Positions 7,740 through 15,652 of a DNA stretch of 64,000 nt are shown here, piece by piece. The notes beneath the pieces are model-generated. The model searched no databases. It was given only the letters and a program-made list of their open reading frames with translations, and had not been told where the DNA came from. The position numbers and the translations under genes were made by a program. Origin of the DNA: Actinoplanes auranticolor (lineage in GTDB: Bacteria > Actinomycetota > Actinomycetes > Mycobacteriales > Micromonosporaceae); assembly GCF_018332655.1 (NCBI RefSeq), contig NZ_BOQL01000014.1:124001-188000 (forward strand), given 5' to 3'. Every line of letters begins with the position of its first letter. The first letter of the stretch is position 1.

Positions 7740-10213
7740 CAGGACAACAGTGCCTCAAGACGACGGTTGACCGCATTGAGTGTGGCGCGCACCATGGCGT
7801 GCCGGTCGTCACCGGTGATCACCGCGGAGCCGGAGAGCTGTTCCACCCAGCCGCCGACCGAGAGCAGCATGACCACCACGGCAACCTGCATCGAGCCGAA
7901 CGGCACGGCCGCGGCGTGCTCGACGAAACACTTCGCCGGCCCGTCCGCGTGGTCGGAGGTGGTGAGCAGCTCGTCGACGGCCCGGGCGGTGGCCATCGCG
8001 CACAGCCGCAGCAGGTAGCCGTCGACAGCGGGCCCGGTGGCCTCGCCGGCGGCGATCTGGCCGTTGACGGTGAGCCGCACCTCGACGGTGGCCTCGGTGC
8101 CGAAGGTGTTGACCCGGACGTTCTCGATCATCACCCGCGGGCCGGGCCGCTCCCCGATGTCGAGCGGGCGCGGCGGGGCGGGCTCGACGCTGGTCGGCGC
8201 CTCACTCGGGACCGGTCGCTCGTTCGACGCCGGCCTCTCGTCCGAGATCTGCCGGTTTCCCGCGCCCTGCCGCGCGGCCGGCCGATCGCCCAGGCCCTGG
8301 CGCTCGCCCAGACCCTGCCTGTCGCTCACGCCCTGGCGGTCACTCAGGCCCTGGCGCTCGCCCTGGCGCTCACTCAGACGGGAACGCTCGGTCGGGGACC
8401 GGCGCTCCTCAGCGGTCTGCCGGTCGCTGCGGTATGGCCGCTGACCAGCCGTGCTGCGCTCGCCGGGGCGCGTCAGTTCGTCAGACGCCTGCCGTTCGCC
8501 CGGACGCGTCAGCTCATCGGAAGCCTGCCGCTCCCCGGGATACGTCAACTCATCAGCAGGCCGCCGCTCGCTGGGGCGCGTCAGCTCATCAGAGGGCCGC
8601 CGCTCATCCGGACGCGTCAGCTCATCAAAGGGCCGCCGCTCGTCGGGGTCCGGCCGGGAGGCGGGACGCGTGAGCTCGTCCGGCGCCTGCCGGGAGGCGG
8701 ACGTGTAGCTGCCGGGGGCCGGGACCGGCCGGCCGGTCGGGTTGGGCTGGCTCGGCACGAACGGCGTGATCGGCGGCGCGGACGCCTGGGCCGACGGCGG
8801 CGCGGAAGCAGGCGCCACCGGGGGCGCCGACGCCGGAGCGGACCCCGAATAGGCCGGCGGGGCCGACCGCGGAGCCGGTGCGGCCGGCCGGGCAGCCGAC
8901 GGGGCCTCCGCCGGGCCGGAGAGCGGCGAGGCGCCCTTCATCGCGGCGTCCAGGCCCATCCTGTCCTGCAGCAGCCGTGCGACCTGGCGGCTCACCTCGG
9001 CCGGGTCGGCGCCCTCGGACAGGTCCAGCCGCAGGCTGTGCGCGCCGGCCGGGGTGGAACGCAGCGACGCGTCGCGTACCCCGTCGACCTCGCGGACCGC
9101 CGCCAGGATGGCGTTCACGTCGAAGCCCTCCTGCCGCTCCTGCGCCGACAGCACGTCACCGCGGCGCAGGTGCGTCGCGGTGCGGGCCAGCGCGGGGGTC
9201 TCGGCGGGTGGCTCCACGGACGGCGGCTCCGGGACGGTGGGCACGTCCGGCTGGGCCGGGACGCGCTGCGGCAACGCGGGGAAGGACTGCTCCCCCGTGC
9301 TGCCCGGACCGGGTTCGCCGGGAAACGCCGGAGGCTGGGCGTAGCCCGCGGGGGTGTCGGTGGGCTCGTACGGCAGCCGGCGGGGAAAGCTGGAGGGATC
9401 GTACGACGGCCGAACCGTGCCTTGATCACCGGAACGCGACTCGTCGGTAGCCATCGGCTGGGCCACTCTGGGCAGGCCTTCCAGGGGTGTCGGCGGGTCC
9501 AGCGCGTGCCGGGCGGACTCGCTCGTCGCCCAGTCGGCCCGCCGGCCGCCGGGAGCCGCCGGGCGTACCGCCGGGAAGGGCCGCTCGGCCGGCACGGCCG
9601 CACGCTGCTGGCCCGCCTGCGGACGTGGCGGCTCCTGGCGCGCGTCGTCCAGATCGCCCTCGTACGGGTACGGCGGCGCGCTGGCCGGCAGGTTCCCGTT
9701 CACGGCACGCAACTCGGTGGTCTCCCCCTCGTCGGGCCGCAGCAGCTCGGGCGCGAGCGGATCGGGCCGGGGCAGCCCGGCCCGCGGCGACTCGTTCTGC
9801 CGGGGGTCGTCGTCCCGGGGCTCGCCGCCGTTGGGTGACAGGTGGGCGAGCAGGTCCTCGTAGCGGGAGCGGCTGTCCGACCAGCGGGGAGCGGCGGCAT
9901 TCTCCAGCGGGGACGGCCGGCCCTGGGGCTCCGGCGCCGGGGAGAAGGACGGCGGAGGCGGCGGCATCGTGAACGGCCGGATCTCTCCCGAGGGAGGCTC
10001 GGCCGGAGGGGGCCGTTCCTGAGTGAACGGGCGGATCTCGGTGGCGGGCCGGCGCCAGGCCGGCACCTCGGTCTCCGGATCCAGCGCCGATCCCGCGTTG
10101 GACCACGGACTCTCGCGTGCCGCCCAGCCGTTCAACAGGGTGCGGTCGCGCGACTCAGCACCGGTGCCGCCGTCCGCTGCACCGGCGTCCCCGGAATGCC
10201 CTGTTTCGTCCAC
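7739..10213 (-). CDS. Large Pro/Glu/Arg-rich protein with tandem DELTRP repeats and conserved C-terminal domain
   Basis: 824 residues from the GTG at 10213, which has GAGGAG upstream. I do not recognise the protein. The N-terminal half is low-complexity and proline-rich. A short folded-looking segment around GFDVNAILAAVREVDGVRDASLR follows near the middle. Then comes a repeat region: six copies of a 12-residue DELTRPxER unit and several short SDRQGL/GERQGL units. The last about 140 residues (from PRVMIENVRVNTFGTEATVEV) look like a globular alpha/beta domain, with AVDGYLLRLCAMATARAVDELL, and may be the functional part. It is divergent from the TetR gene and coupled to the hydrolase gene. Confidence 0.7.
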   Translation of the reverse strand: MDETGHSGDAGAADGGTGAESRDRTLLNGWAARESPWSNAGSALDPETEVPAWRRPATEIRPFTQERPPPAEPPSGEIRPFTMPPPPPSFSPAPEPQGRPSPLENAAAPRWSDSRSRYEDLLAHLSPNGGEPRDDDPRQNESPRAGLPRPDPLAPELLRPDEGETTELRAVNGNLPASAPPYPYEGDLDDARQEPPRPQAGQQRAAVPAERPFPAVRPAAPGGRRADWATSESARHALDPPTPLEGLPRVAQPMATDESRSGDQGTVRPSYDPSSFPRRLPYEPTDTPAGYAQPPAFPGEPGPGSTGEQSFPALPQRVPAQPDVPTVPEPPSVEPPAETPALARTATHLRRGDVLSAQERQEGFDVNAILAAVREVDGVRDASLRSTPAGAHSLRLDLSEGADPAEVSRQVARLLQDRMGLDAAMKGASPLSGPAEAPSAARPAAPAPRSAPPAYSGSAPASAPPVAPASAPPSAQASAPPITPFVPSQPNPTGRPVPAPGSYTSASRQAPDELTRPASRPDPDERRPFDELTRPDERRPSDELTRPSERRPADELTYPGERQASDELTRPGERQASDELTRPGERSTAGQRPYRSDRQTAEERRSPTERSRLSERQGERQGLSDRQGVSDRQGLGERQGLGDRPAARQGAGNRQISDERPASNERPVPSEAPTSVEPAPPRPLDIGERPGPRVMIENVRVNTFGTEATVEVRLTVNGQIAAGEATGPAVDGYLLRLCAMATARAVDELLTTSDHADGPAKCFVEHAAAVPFGSMQVAVVVMLLSVGGWVEQLSGSAVITGDDRHAMVRATLNAVNRRLEALLS
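8469..8680 (-). repeat. In-frame 36-bp tandem repeats (six copies)
   Basis: Copies begin at 8469, 8505, 8541, 8577, 8613 and, after an 18-base insertion, 8667. Each starts with CGCGTCAGCTCATC or a close variant and encodes DELTRP plus six residues on the minus strand. The unit length is a multiple of three, so the frame is kept. Further 18-base degenerate units lie at about 8280-8380. Confidence 0.9.
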
Positions 10214-10364
10214 CGTGCGCTCCTCGCTTGCCCCCGCTGAGGCTACCGTGTGCTTGCAGTGGCGATAAGTTGCAGCGTCGCGACAATTGCCCGCCCGGCA
10301 AGCGACAGACGGCGAACCGGGCAATCCGCGCCCTACCGCGGGGGAACACATCTCGGAGGTACAC

Positions 10365-11027
10365 ATGACCGCTGCGTCCGGCGGGGCACAGACGGCGGGG
10401 CGCCCCACGCGTCTGCCGCGCTCCGCGCGCCGTAAGCAGCTGCTTGCCGCCGCGCAGCAGATCTTCGTGGCACAGGGCTATCACGCCGCCGCCATGGACG
10501 AGATCGCCGAGCAGGCCGGCGTTTCCAAGCCTGTGCTCTACCAGCACTTTCCCGGCAAACTCGAGCTCTACCTGGCCCTGCTGGACACGCACTGCGACGC
10601 GATAATCGCCAAGGTGCGTGGTGCGATGCTGGCGACTCCGGACAACAAGGAGCGGGTCAAGGGCGCCGTTCGGGCGTATTTCGACTTCATGGACCACGAG
10701 AGCGAGGCGTTCCGCCTGGTCTTCGAGTCCGACCTGCGCAACGACCCCCAGGTCCGCGAGCGGGTCGAACGCGTCGAGCAGGGCTGCATCGCCGCGGTCA
10801 CGGACACGGTCGTCTCCGACACGGGCCAGAACCAGGCGAACGCCGAGCTGCTCGCCTCCGGACTGGTCGGCGCGGCCGGCCAGGCGGCCCAGTACTGGCT
10901 GGCGAGCGGCCGGCAGACCCCTAAACCCGAGGCGGAAGCCCTGGTCGCGGCGCTGATCTGGCGGGGTATCGCCAGCTTCCCGCTGCAGGGTGAGTCAACG
11001 CCCGGTACGTCCGGGGAAATCGGCTAG
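10365..11027 (+). CDS. TetR-family transcriptional regulator
   Basis: 220 residues; ATG at 10365 with GGAGG upstream. The N-terminal TetR DNA-binding helix-turn-helix is clear: RRKQLLAAAQQIFVAQGYHAAAMDEIAEQAGVSKPVLYQHFPGK spans about residues 22-65 (quoted in parts: IFVAQGYHAAAMDEIA, AGVSKPVLYQHF). The C-terminal ligand domain is of the type seen in Rv3208 homologues (YFDFMDHESEAFRLVFESD). The DUF3107 gene follows 36 bases downstream, as in M. tuberculosis. Effector unknown; it could act on the divergent repeat-protein gene or on itself. Confidence 0.92.
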   Translation: MTAASGGAQTAGRPTRLPRSARRKQLLAAAQQIFVAQGYHAAAMDEIAEQAGVSKPVLYQHFPGKLELYLALLDTHCDAIIAKVRGAMLATPDNKERVKGAVRAYFDFMDHESEAFRLVFESDLRNDPQVRERVERVEQGCIAAVTDTVVSDTGQNQANAELLASGLVGAAGQAAQYWLASGRQTPKPEAEALVAALIWRGIASFPLQGESTPGTSGEIG

Positions 11028-11063
11028 CCTTCATGTCGGAAGACATCTGAGGAGGAGGACCCC

Positions 11064-11288
11064 GTGGAGGTCAAGATCGGCGTGCAGTACGCCCAGCGCG
11101 AGCTGGTGCTGGAGAGCGCGCAGACTCAGGCCGAGGTCGAGCAGGCCGTGACCGAGGCGATGGCCAAGGACGGCGTTCTGACCCTGACCGACGAGAAGGG
11201 CCGCAAGGTGATCGTCCCGATCGCCAAAGTGGCCTACGTGGAGATCGCCGAGAAGTCCGAGCGGCCGTTCGGCTTCACCACGCGATAA
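11064..11288 (+). CDS. DUF3107 small protein
   Basis: 74 residues from a GTG at 11064, preceded by a very strong ribosome site (GAGGAGGAGG). Sequence MEVKIGVQYAQRELVLES with KVIVPIAKVAYVEI and the C-terminal GFTTR is diagnostic of DUF3107 (Rv3208A/TB9.4 type). The family is a small beta-rich actinobacterial protein without a known role. Gene order TetR-DUF3107 is conserved, so the pair probably shares a transcript that ends at the hairpin after it. Confidence 0.93.
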   Translation: MEVKIGVQYAQRELVLESAQTQAEVEQAVTEAMAKDGVLTLTDEKGRKVIVPIAKVAYVEIAEKSERPFGFTTR

Positions 11289-11306
11289 CCGGCACGGCAC
11301 GACAGC

Positions 11307-11343
11307 ACCGCAGGGAGTCCCAGCTGGGGCTCCCTGCGGTTTC
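11307..11343 (+). terminator. Strong intrinsic terminator after DUF3107
   Basis: Perfect 11-bp arms ACCGCAGGGAG (11307-11317) and CTCCCTGCGGT (11330-11340), extended inward by a wobble and CCC/GGG to a loop AGCT, followed by TTTCT. It separates the TetR-DUF3107 transcript from the helicase promoter. Confidence 0.9.
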
Positions 11344-11550
11344 TATACAGCACCGTCACCTTCGCGCTGAGGTGCGGAATCTCTCTGTCGGGTAGACTTG
11401 CCGTTGTCGCCGTCGACGTCGGCTCGATATTTCGAGTCGCCGCGGCGACGCGCGTGCGGCCCGCGAGCACCTCGCGTGTGGCCCGCGCCCTACCCAGACC
11501 GCGCCCCAGGACTTCGACGGGCGCACCACGAGAGGCACCCGCAGAACTCC
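11344..11550 (+). promoter_or_regulatory. Helicase promoter and long structured leader
   Basis: Geneless stretch before the helicase ATG. TAGACT at 11392-11397 is a plausible -10 box. The about 150-base leader that follows can fold: CTCGA-TATT-TCGAG at about 11422-11437 within GC-rich complementary stretches. Leaders of this length are often found on DEAD-box helicase genes that are cold- or autoregulated; for this gene that is an inference. Confidence 0.45.
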
Positions 11551-13428
11551 ATGACCGACATCGAGAACACCGAGACAGAACCAGCCCTGGTCCCCGTCCT
11601 CACCCGCGCGCCCGTCCGCCCGGACAGCCCCACCTTCGCTGAGCTGGGCGTCCGCGCGGAGACCGTGGAGGCGCTCGCAGCGGCCGGCATCACCCGCGCG
11701 TTCGCCATCCAGGAGTACGCGCTCCCCATCGCCCTGCGCGGCACCGACCTCATCGGCCAGGCCCCCACCGGCACCGGCAAGACCCTCGGGTTCGGCCTGC
11801 CCCTGCTGGAGCGGGTGCTCGCCCCGAGCGAGGGCGCCGACGGCCAGCCCCAGGCGCTCGTCGTCGTCCCGACCCGCGAGCTGGGCCTGCAGGTCGCCCG
11901 CGACATCGCCGCCGCGGGCAGCACCCGCGGCGTGCGCGTGCTGCCGATCTACGGCGGCGTGGCGTACGAGCCGCAGGTCGACACCCTGAAGAAGGGCGTC
12001 GAGATCCTGGTCGGCACCCCCGGCCGCCTGCTCGACCTGGCCAAGCAGAAGCAGCTGAAGCTGGGCTCGATCAAGGCGCTGGTGCTCGACGAGGCCGACC
12101 GCATGCTCGACCTGGGCTTCCTCGAGGACGTCGAGAAGATCCTGGCCATGCTCCCGAGCGAGCGCCAGACCATGCTCTTCTCGGCGACCATGCCGGACCC
12201 GATCGTCGCGCTGTCGCGCCGCTTCCTGCACCACCCGGTGACCATCCACGCGGGCCACACCGCCGACAGCGGTATGTCCCCGCTGACCAAGCAGGTCGTC
12301 TACCGCAGCCACCCGCTGAACAAGCTGGAGATGGTGGCCCGCATCCTGCAGGCCCGCGAGCGTGGCTTGACCATGATCTTCACCCGCACCAAGCGCGCCG
12401 CCGACCGGGTGGCCGAGGACCTCGACTTCCGCGGCTTCGCGGTCGCCGCCGTCCACGGTGACCTGGGCCAGGGCGCCCGCGAGCGGGCCCTGCGCGCGTT
12501 CCGCACCGGGAAGATCGACGTGCTGGTGGCCACCGACGTCGCGGCCCGCGGTTTGGACGTCTCCGGCGTCACCCACGTCATCAACTACGACTGCCCGGAA
12601 GACCCGGACACCTACACCCACCGCATCGGCCGCACCGGCCGCGCGGGCGCGACGGGCGTCGCGGTGACCTTCGTGGACTGGGAGGACATGCCGCGCTGGG
12701 TCCTCATCGACAAGTCGATGGGGCTCAACATGCCGCAGCCCCCGGAGACGTACCACACGTCCCCGGCGCTCTTCTCCGACCTGGACATCCCGGAAGGCAT
12801 CTCGGGCACGCTGCCGACCGCCGGGCGCACCCGGGTGGGCCTGTCGGCCGAGGTCGAGGAAGACCTGGGCGGCACCCGCCGCCGGGGCAGCCGCGACGGT
12901 GGCCGTGACTCGAGCCGCAGCGGTGGTGGCCGCGGCGGCCGTGACGGCCGCGGCAGCGACCGGCCGGCCCGCGGGCCCCGTCGCGAGGACGCGGCCCCCA
13001 CGGCCCCGGCTCCCGCGGCGGAGGACGCCGAGGACCGGCCGCGTCGCCAGCGTCGCCGCCGCCGGGCGGGCGACCCCCTGACGACAACCGACGAGGGTAC
13101 GGCCACAGCGCCGTCCTCGACCCCGCTGTTCTCGGACGGCTCCGAGGCGGCCCCGGAGTTGACTCCGGCCGCCGAGGGCGACTCCGACGCGCAGTCCGAC
13201 GACGGTGACAACGACGCCGCAGGTCGTCCTCGCCGCCGCCGGCGTCGCGGCGGCCGGGGCACCCGCAGTGCCAGCGGCGCCGAGACGACCTCGGAGGACG
13301 GCGAGGCAGCTCCGGCCACCGAGTCGGCCGCATCGGAATCGGCTCCGGCCGCTGCCGGGACGGAATCGGCTCCGGCCGAGATGACCGGCGGCTCTGACGC
13401 CGGGGTCGGCACCGGCGCTCAGGACTGA
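11551..13428 (+). CDS. DEAD-box ATP-dependent RNA helicase
   Basis: 625 residues from the ATG at 11551; an upstream extension of the frame is not family-like. Motifs in order: Q motif (FAIQEYALP), motif I APTGTGKT, Ia PTRELGLQ, GTPGR, motif II VLDEADRM, motif III SAT, then in the second RecA domain TRTKRAADR, ATDVAARGLD and HRIGRTGRAG. After about residue 430 a low-complexity tail rich in Arg/Gly and Ala/Glu/Pro (RGG-like GGRGGRDGRGSDR, RRQRRRRR) probably binds RNA. Likely acts in ribosome assembly or RNA decay. RhlE-like homologue of Rv3211 by position. Confidence 0.95.
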   Translation: MTDIENTETEPALVPVLTRAPVRPDSPTFAELGVRAETVEALAAAGITRAFAIQEYALPIALRGTDLIGQAPTGTGKTLGFGLPLLERVLAPSEGADGQPQALVVVPTRELGLQVARDIAAAGSTRGVRVLPIYGGVAYEPQVDTLKKGVEILVGTPGRLLDLAKQKQLKLGSIKALVLDEADRMLDLGFLEDVEKILAMLPSERQTMLFSATMPDPIVALSRRFLHHPVTIHAGHTADSGMSPLTKQVVYRSHPLNKLEMVARILQARERGLTMIFTRTKRAADRVAEDLDFRGFAVAAVHGDLGQGARERALRAFRTGKIDVLVATDVAARGLDVSGVTHVINYDCPEDPDTYTHRIGRTGRAGATGVAVTFVDWEDMPRWVLIDKSMGLNMPQPPETYHTSPALFSDLDIPEGISGTLPTAGRTRVGLSAEVEEDLGGTRRRGSRDGGRDSSRSGGGRGGRDGRGSDRPARGPRREDAAPTAPAPAAEDAEDRPRRQRRRRRAGDPLTTTDEGTATAPSSTPLFSDGSEAAPELTPAAEGDSDAQSDDGDNDAAGRPRRRRRRGGRGTRSASGAETTSEDGEAAPATESAASESAPAAAGTESAPAEMTGGSDAGVGTGAQD

Positions 13429-13445
13429 CCCACCGCGACAACCCG

Positions 13446-13481
13446 GAATGGGTGCCCCGCCGACTGGCAGGGCACCCATTC
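13446..13481. terminator. Bidirectional hairpin between convergent genes
   Basis: Arms GAATGGGTGCCC (13446-13457) and GGGCACCCATTC (13470-13481), perfectly complementary, with a 12-base loop. It lies between the helicase stop (13428) and the DUF2470 stop (13496) on the other strand and can serve both. Confidence 0.85.
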
Positions 13482-13495
13482 TGCTGCGGGCCGGG

Positions 13496-13789
13496 TCAGT
13501 GGGTCGGGGTGACGCCCAGCGCCGCGCAGGCCTGCTGGTACATCCGGACCGCTTCGCCGCGGACCTGGCGGCGTTCGGTCAGCCGTTCGCTGAACGGGAT
13601 CCGGACCGGCACCGCGATGCCGTCCACCGTGGCCTCGAAGTCCATCCCGTCCGGGTCCAGCCCGGACATCCGGGCCGCGCTGGCCGTGCCGATGCCGCCG
13701 AGCCCGCGCACGATCAGCACGTTGTCGTCGGCGTGGTCGTCGTTCATGTGGCGGGCGATCTGTGCCACCACTTCCGGGGTGAAGGTCAT
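13496..13789 (-). CDS. DUF2470 heme-associated protein
   Basis: 97 residues; HMNDDHADDNVLIVRG near the N-terminus and GMDFEA plus IPFSERL later are typical of DUF2470, a domain found alone or fused to heme-utilisation (HugZ-like) proteins. Start codon overlaps the heme oxygenase stop (ATGA at 13786-13789), so the two are translated together. Probable role: heme binding or handling beside the oxygenase (inference from context). Confidence 0.85.
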   Translation of the reverse strand: MTFTPEVVAQIARHMNDDHADDNVLIVRGLGGIGTASAARMSGLDPDGMDFEATVDGIAVPVRIPFSERLTERRQVRGEAVRMYQQACAALGVTPTH

Positions 13790-14430
13790 ACCCAGCGCTC
13801 CTTCAGCTCGCGCAGCACAGCGATGTTGAGCCGGTACGCCTCCCCCACCTCGGCGAGGAAATTCTGCTCGTCCGCCGGGGAGAAGGCGAGCCCGTCGAGC
13901 AATTCCCGGTAGCGGGTGCGGAAAGCCGGTGGCGACACGCCCTCGAAGACGAAGAACCGGTGCCCCGCGCCGTCCAGGCCGTACGCCTTGGCGATCGCCG
14001 GGCCCAGGTACTGACCGCCGGACAGGTCACCCAGGTAGCGGGTGTAGTGATGGGCGATGAAGGCCCACGGGTGGTCGAACGCCACCGCGCGCAGCCGGGC
14101 ACGGTACTCACCGGTGGCGGGCAGGGCGCTGAGCTGGGGCTCCGGGCCGAGCAGGGTGGCCAGGTCGTGGCTCAGCGCGGGCAGCCGGGTCAGCTCGGGA
14201 AAGACGAAGTCGCCGGCGACCGGGTCGGCGGCCATCGCCTCGGCGGCCTGTTCCAGCGTCTCGTAGATGAACCAGTGCTGCGCCGCCAGGTCGGCGTAGG
14301 CCTGCCGGGGCAGCGTGCCGGCGGCGAGCGCGTCGAGGAACCCGCTGCCCTGGGCCGCGTCGTGGTCCTGCCGCGTGCCGCTGCGGAGCCGGACGGACAG
14401 CCTTTCGGTGGGAGGGTCGGCCAGGGTCAT
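13786..14430 (-). CDS. hmuO: Biliverdin-producing heme oxygenase
   Basis: 214 residues, the normal length for bacterial HmuO. Heme + O2 gives biliverdin, CO and free iron, releasing iron from host or environmental heme. Seen: proximal histidine in RQDHDAAQGS near residue 22, the distal-helix glycine motif YLGDLSGGQYLG, and HHYTRYLGDL. An IdeR/DtxR-type iron box ends 21 bases before the ATG, so it should be induced when iron is low. Operon with the DUF2470 gene. The symbol follows the corynebacterial name; no heme-uptake transporter is in the window. Confidence 0.93.
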   Translation of the reverse strand: MTLADPPTERLSVRLRSGTRQDHDAAQGSGFLDALAAGTLPRQAYADLAAQHWFIYETLEQAAEAMAADPVAGDFVFPELTRLPALSHDLATLLGPEPQLSALPATGEYRARLRAVAFDHPWAFIAHHYTRYLGDLSGGQYLGPAIAKAYGLDGAGHRFFVFEGVSPPAFRTRYRELLDGLAFSPADEQNFLAEVGEAYRLNIAVLRELKERWV

Positions 14431-14450
14431 CGCAGCACCTCCATGATTGG

Positions 14451-14469
14451 TTAGGTGAGCCTAACAAAC
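14451..14469 (-). promoter_or_regulatory. IdeR/DtxR/DmdR-type iron box
   Basis: The 19-base TTAGGTGAGCCTAACAAAC is, on the minus strand, a 16/19 match to the actinobacterial iron-regulator consensus TTAGGTTAGGCTCACCTAA as I recall it. It sits between the divergent heme oxygenase (14430) and methyltransferase (14516) starts, where a bound repressor would block the oxygenase promoter. Confidence 0.8.
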
Positions 14470-14515
14470 AGATAGGCTCCGAAGATCAGCAAAATCGGCG
14501 GGGCAGAATGGTCTG

Positions 14516-15652
14516 ATGCCCCAACCACTGGACGCCGTCCTCGCCGAGGTGCGTGACCTGCTGCTCGACCCCGCGCTCACGCGTGCGGTCGCAGCCGGCA
14601 AGCGCCGCGGTGCCACCCCTTCGGTTACCCGCGCCGAGTTCCGGCCGGTCGCCCTCAAGGGTGGACCCCGGTTGCAGATCGTGACCGATGACGGCTCCCG
14701 GCCGTACACCCGTAATGTCGAACCCGGCCCGGAGGCCGCGGCGGCGGTCGACGCCCTGCTGGCCGAGCCCTTCGGAAACTGGCACGTGGAGACGGCAGCG
14801 ACCACCGTGCAGGTCCGCGTGACGAAGAAGGGCGACGCCCAGGTCCACCGGGCCGCGGCGATCGAGCCGGCCGTCACGCACGGTCATGACCGGGCGAAGC
14901 AATGGCTGCTCGATCCGGGCGACCCGCTGTTCCGGGTGGTCGGCGGCACGGCCGCGAAGCGCCGGCAGGTCGACGCGTTCCTGCGCGCCCTGGCCGCGAC
15001 CCTGCCCGACGAGTTGCCCACCGAGCTGCGTGTGGTCGACCTGGGCTGCGGCAACGCGTATCTGACCTTCGCGGCCTACCGATTCCTGGCCGACCGCGGC
15101 GTCAAGGTCCGGGTCGTGGGGGTCGACGTCCGCGAGGACCAGAGGGTACGCAACAGCGCCGTCGCCGAGCAGCTGGGCTGCGCCGACGCGGTGACCTTCG
15201 TGGCCGGCACGATCGAGGACGCGGTCGTGGCCGAGGCGCCCGACCTGGTGCTGGCCCTGCACGCGTGCGACACGGCGACGGATCAGGCGCTGGCCCGGGC
15301 GGTGCGCTGGGACGCGAAGTGGGTGCTGGCCGCGCCGTGCTGCCACCACGACATCGCGGCCCAGCTCAAGGGCCACCCCGCCCCGGCCCCGTACGGGGAG
15401 GTGACCCGGCACGCGATCCTGCGGGAGCGCTTCGCGGACGTGCTGACCGACTCGCTGCGTTCGGCCCTGCTGCGGCTGCACGGGTACAAGGTGGAGGTCG
15501 TCGAGTTCGTGGACTCGGCCCATACGCCCCGCAACCTGCTGCTGCGGGCCCGGCTGACCGGCGCTGCCCCGACCGACGATCAGCGGGCCGAGTACGACGC
15601 GCTGACCAGCCAGTGGGGCGTGACGCCGGCGTTGGAGAAGCTGCTCACCTGA
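14516..15652 (+). CDS. Class I SAM-dependent methyltransferase (METTL25/Methyltransf_32-like)
   Basis: 378 residues. The Rossmann methyltransferase core lies at about 165-290: VVDLGCGNAYLTFAAY (SAM motif I), VVGVDVRED (motif II), LVLALHACDTATDQAL (acidic loop), then AAPCCHHDI, a cysteine/histidine signature of the Methyltransf_32 group. The N-terminal about 150 residues include FRPVALKGGPRLQIVTDDG and a possible nucleic-acid-binding part. Substrate unknown; RNA or ribosome targets are plausible. Faces the heme oxygenase gene across the iron box; its 3' end overlaps the next convergent gene by 8 bases. Confidence 0.8.
   Translation: MPQPLDAVLAEVRDLLLDPALTRAVAAGKRRGATPSVTRAEFRPVALKGGPRLQIVTDDGSRPYTRNVEPGPEAAAAVDALLAEPFGNWHVETAATTVQVRVTKKGDAQVHRAAAIEPAVTHGHDRAKQWLLDPGDPLFRVVGGTAAKRRQVDAFLRALAATLPDELPTELRVVDLGCGNAYLTFAAYRFLADRGVKVRVVGVDVREDQRVRNSAVAEQLGCADAVTFVAGTIEDAVVAEAPDLVLALHACDTATDQALARAVRWDAKWVLAAPCCHHDIAAQLKGHPAPAPYGEVTRHAILRERFADVLTDSLRSALLRLHGYKVEVVEFVDSAHTPRNLLLRARLTGAAPTDDQRAEYDALTSQWGVTPALEKLLT

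Noticed and set aside
8469..8680. Possible CRISPR array
   Set aside because: 36-bp units are directly abutting, in frame, without unique spacers; no Cas genes.
7679..9838. Long plus-strand frame (719 codons) opposite the repeat-protein gene
   Set aside because: Arg/Gly-rich reading of the minus-strand coding sequence; no motif and no ribosome site. GC-rich third positions leave opposite frames open.
11356..13479. Minus-strand frame of 707 codons opposite the RNA helicase
   Set aside because: Low-complexity, no family similarity; the plus strand has every helicase motif.
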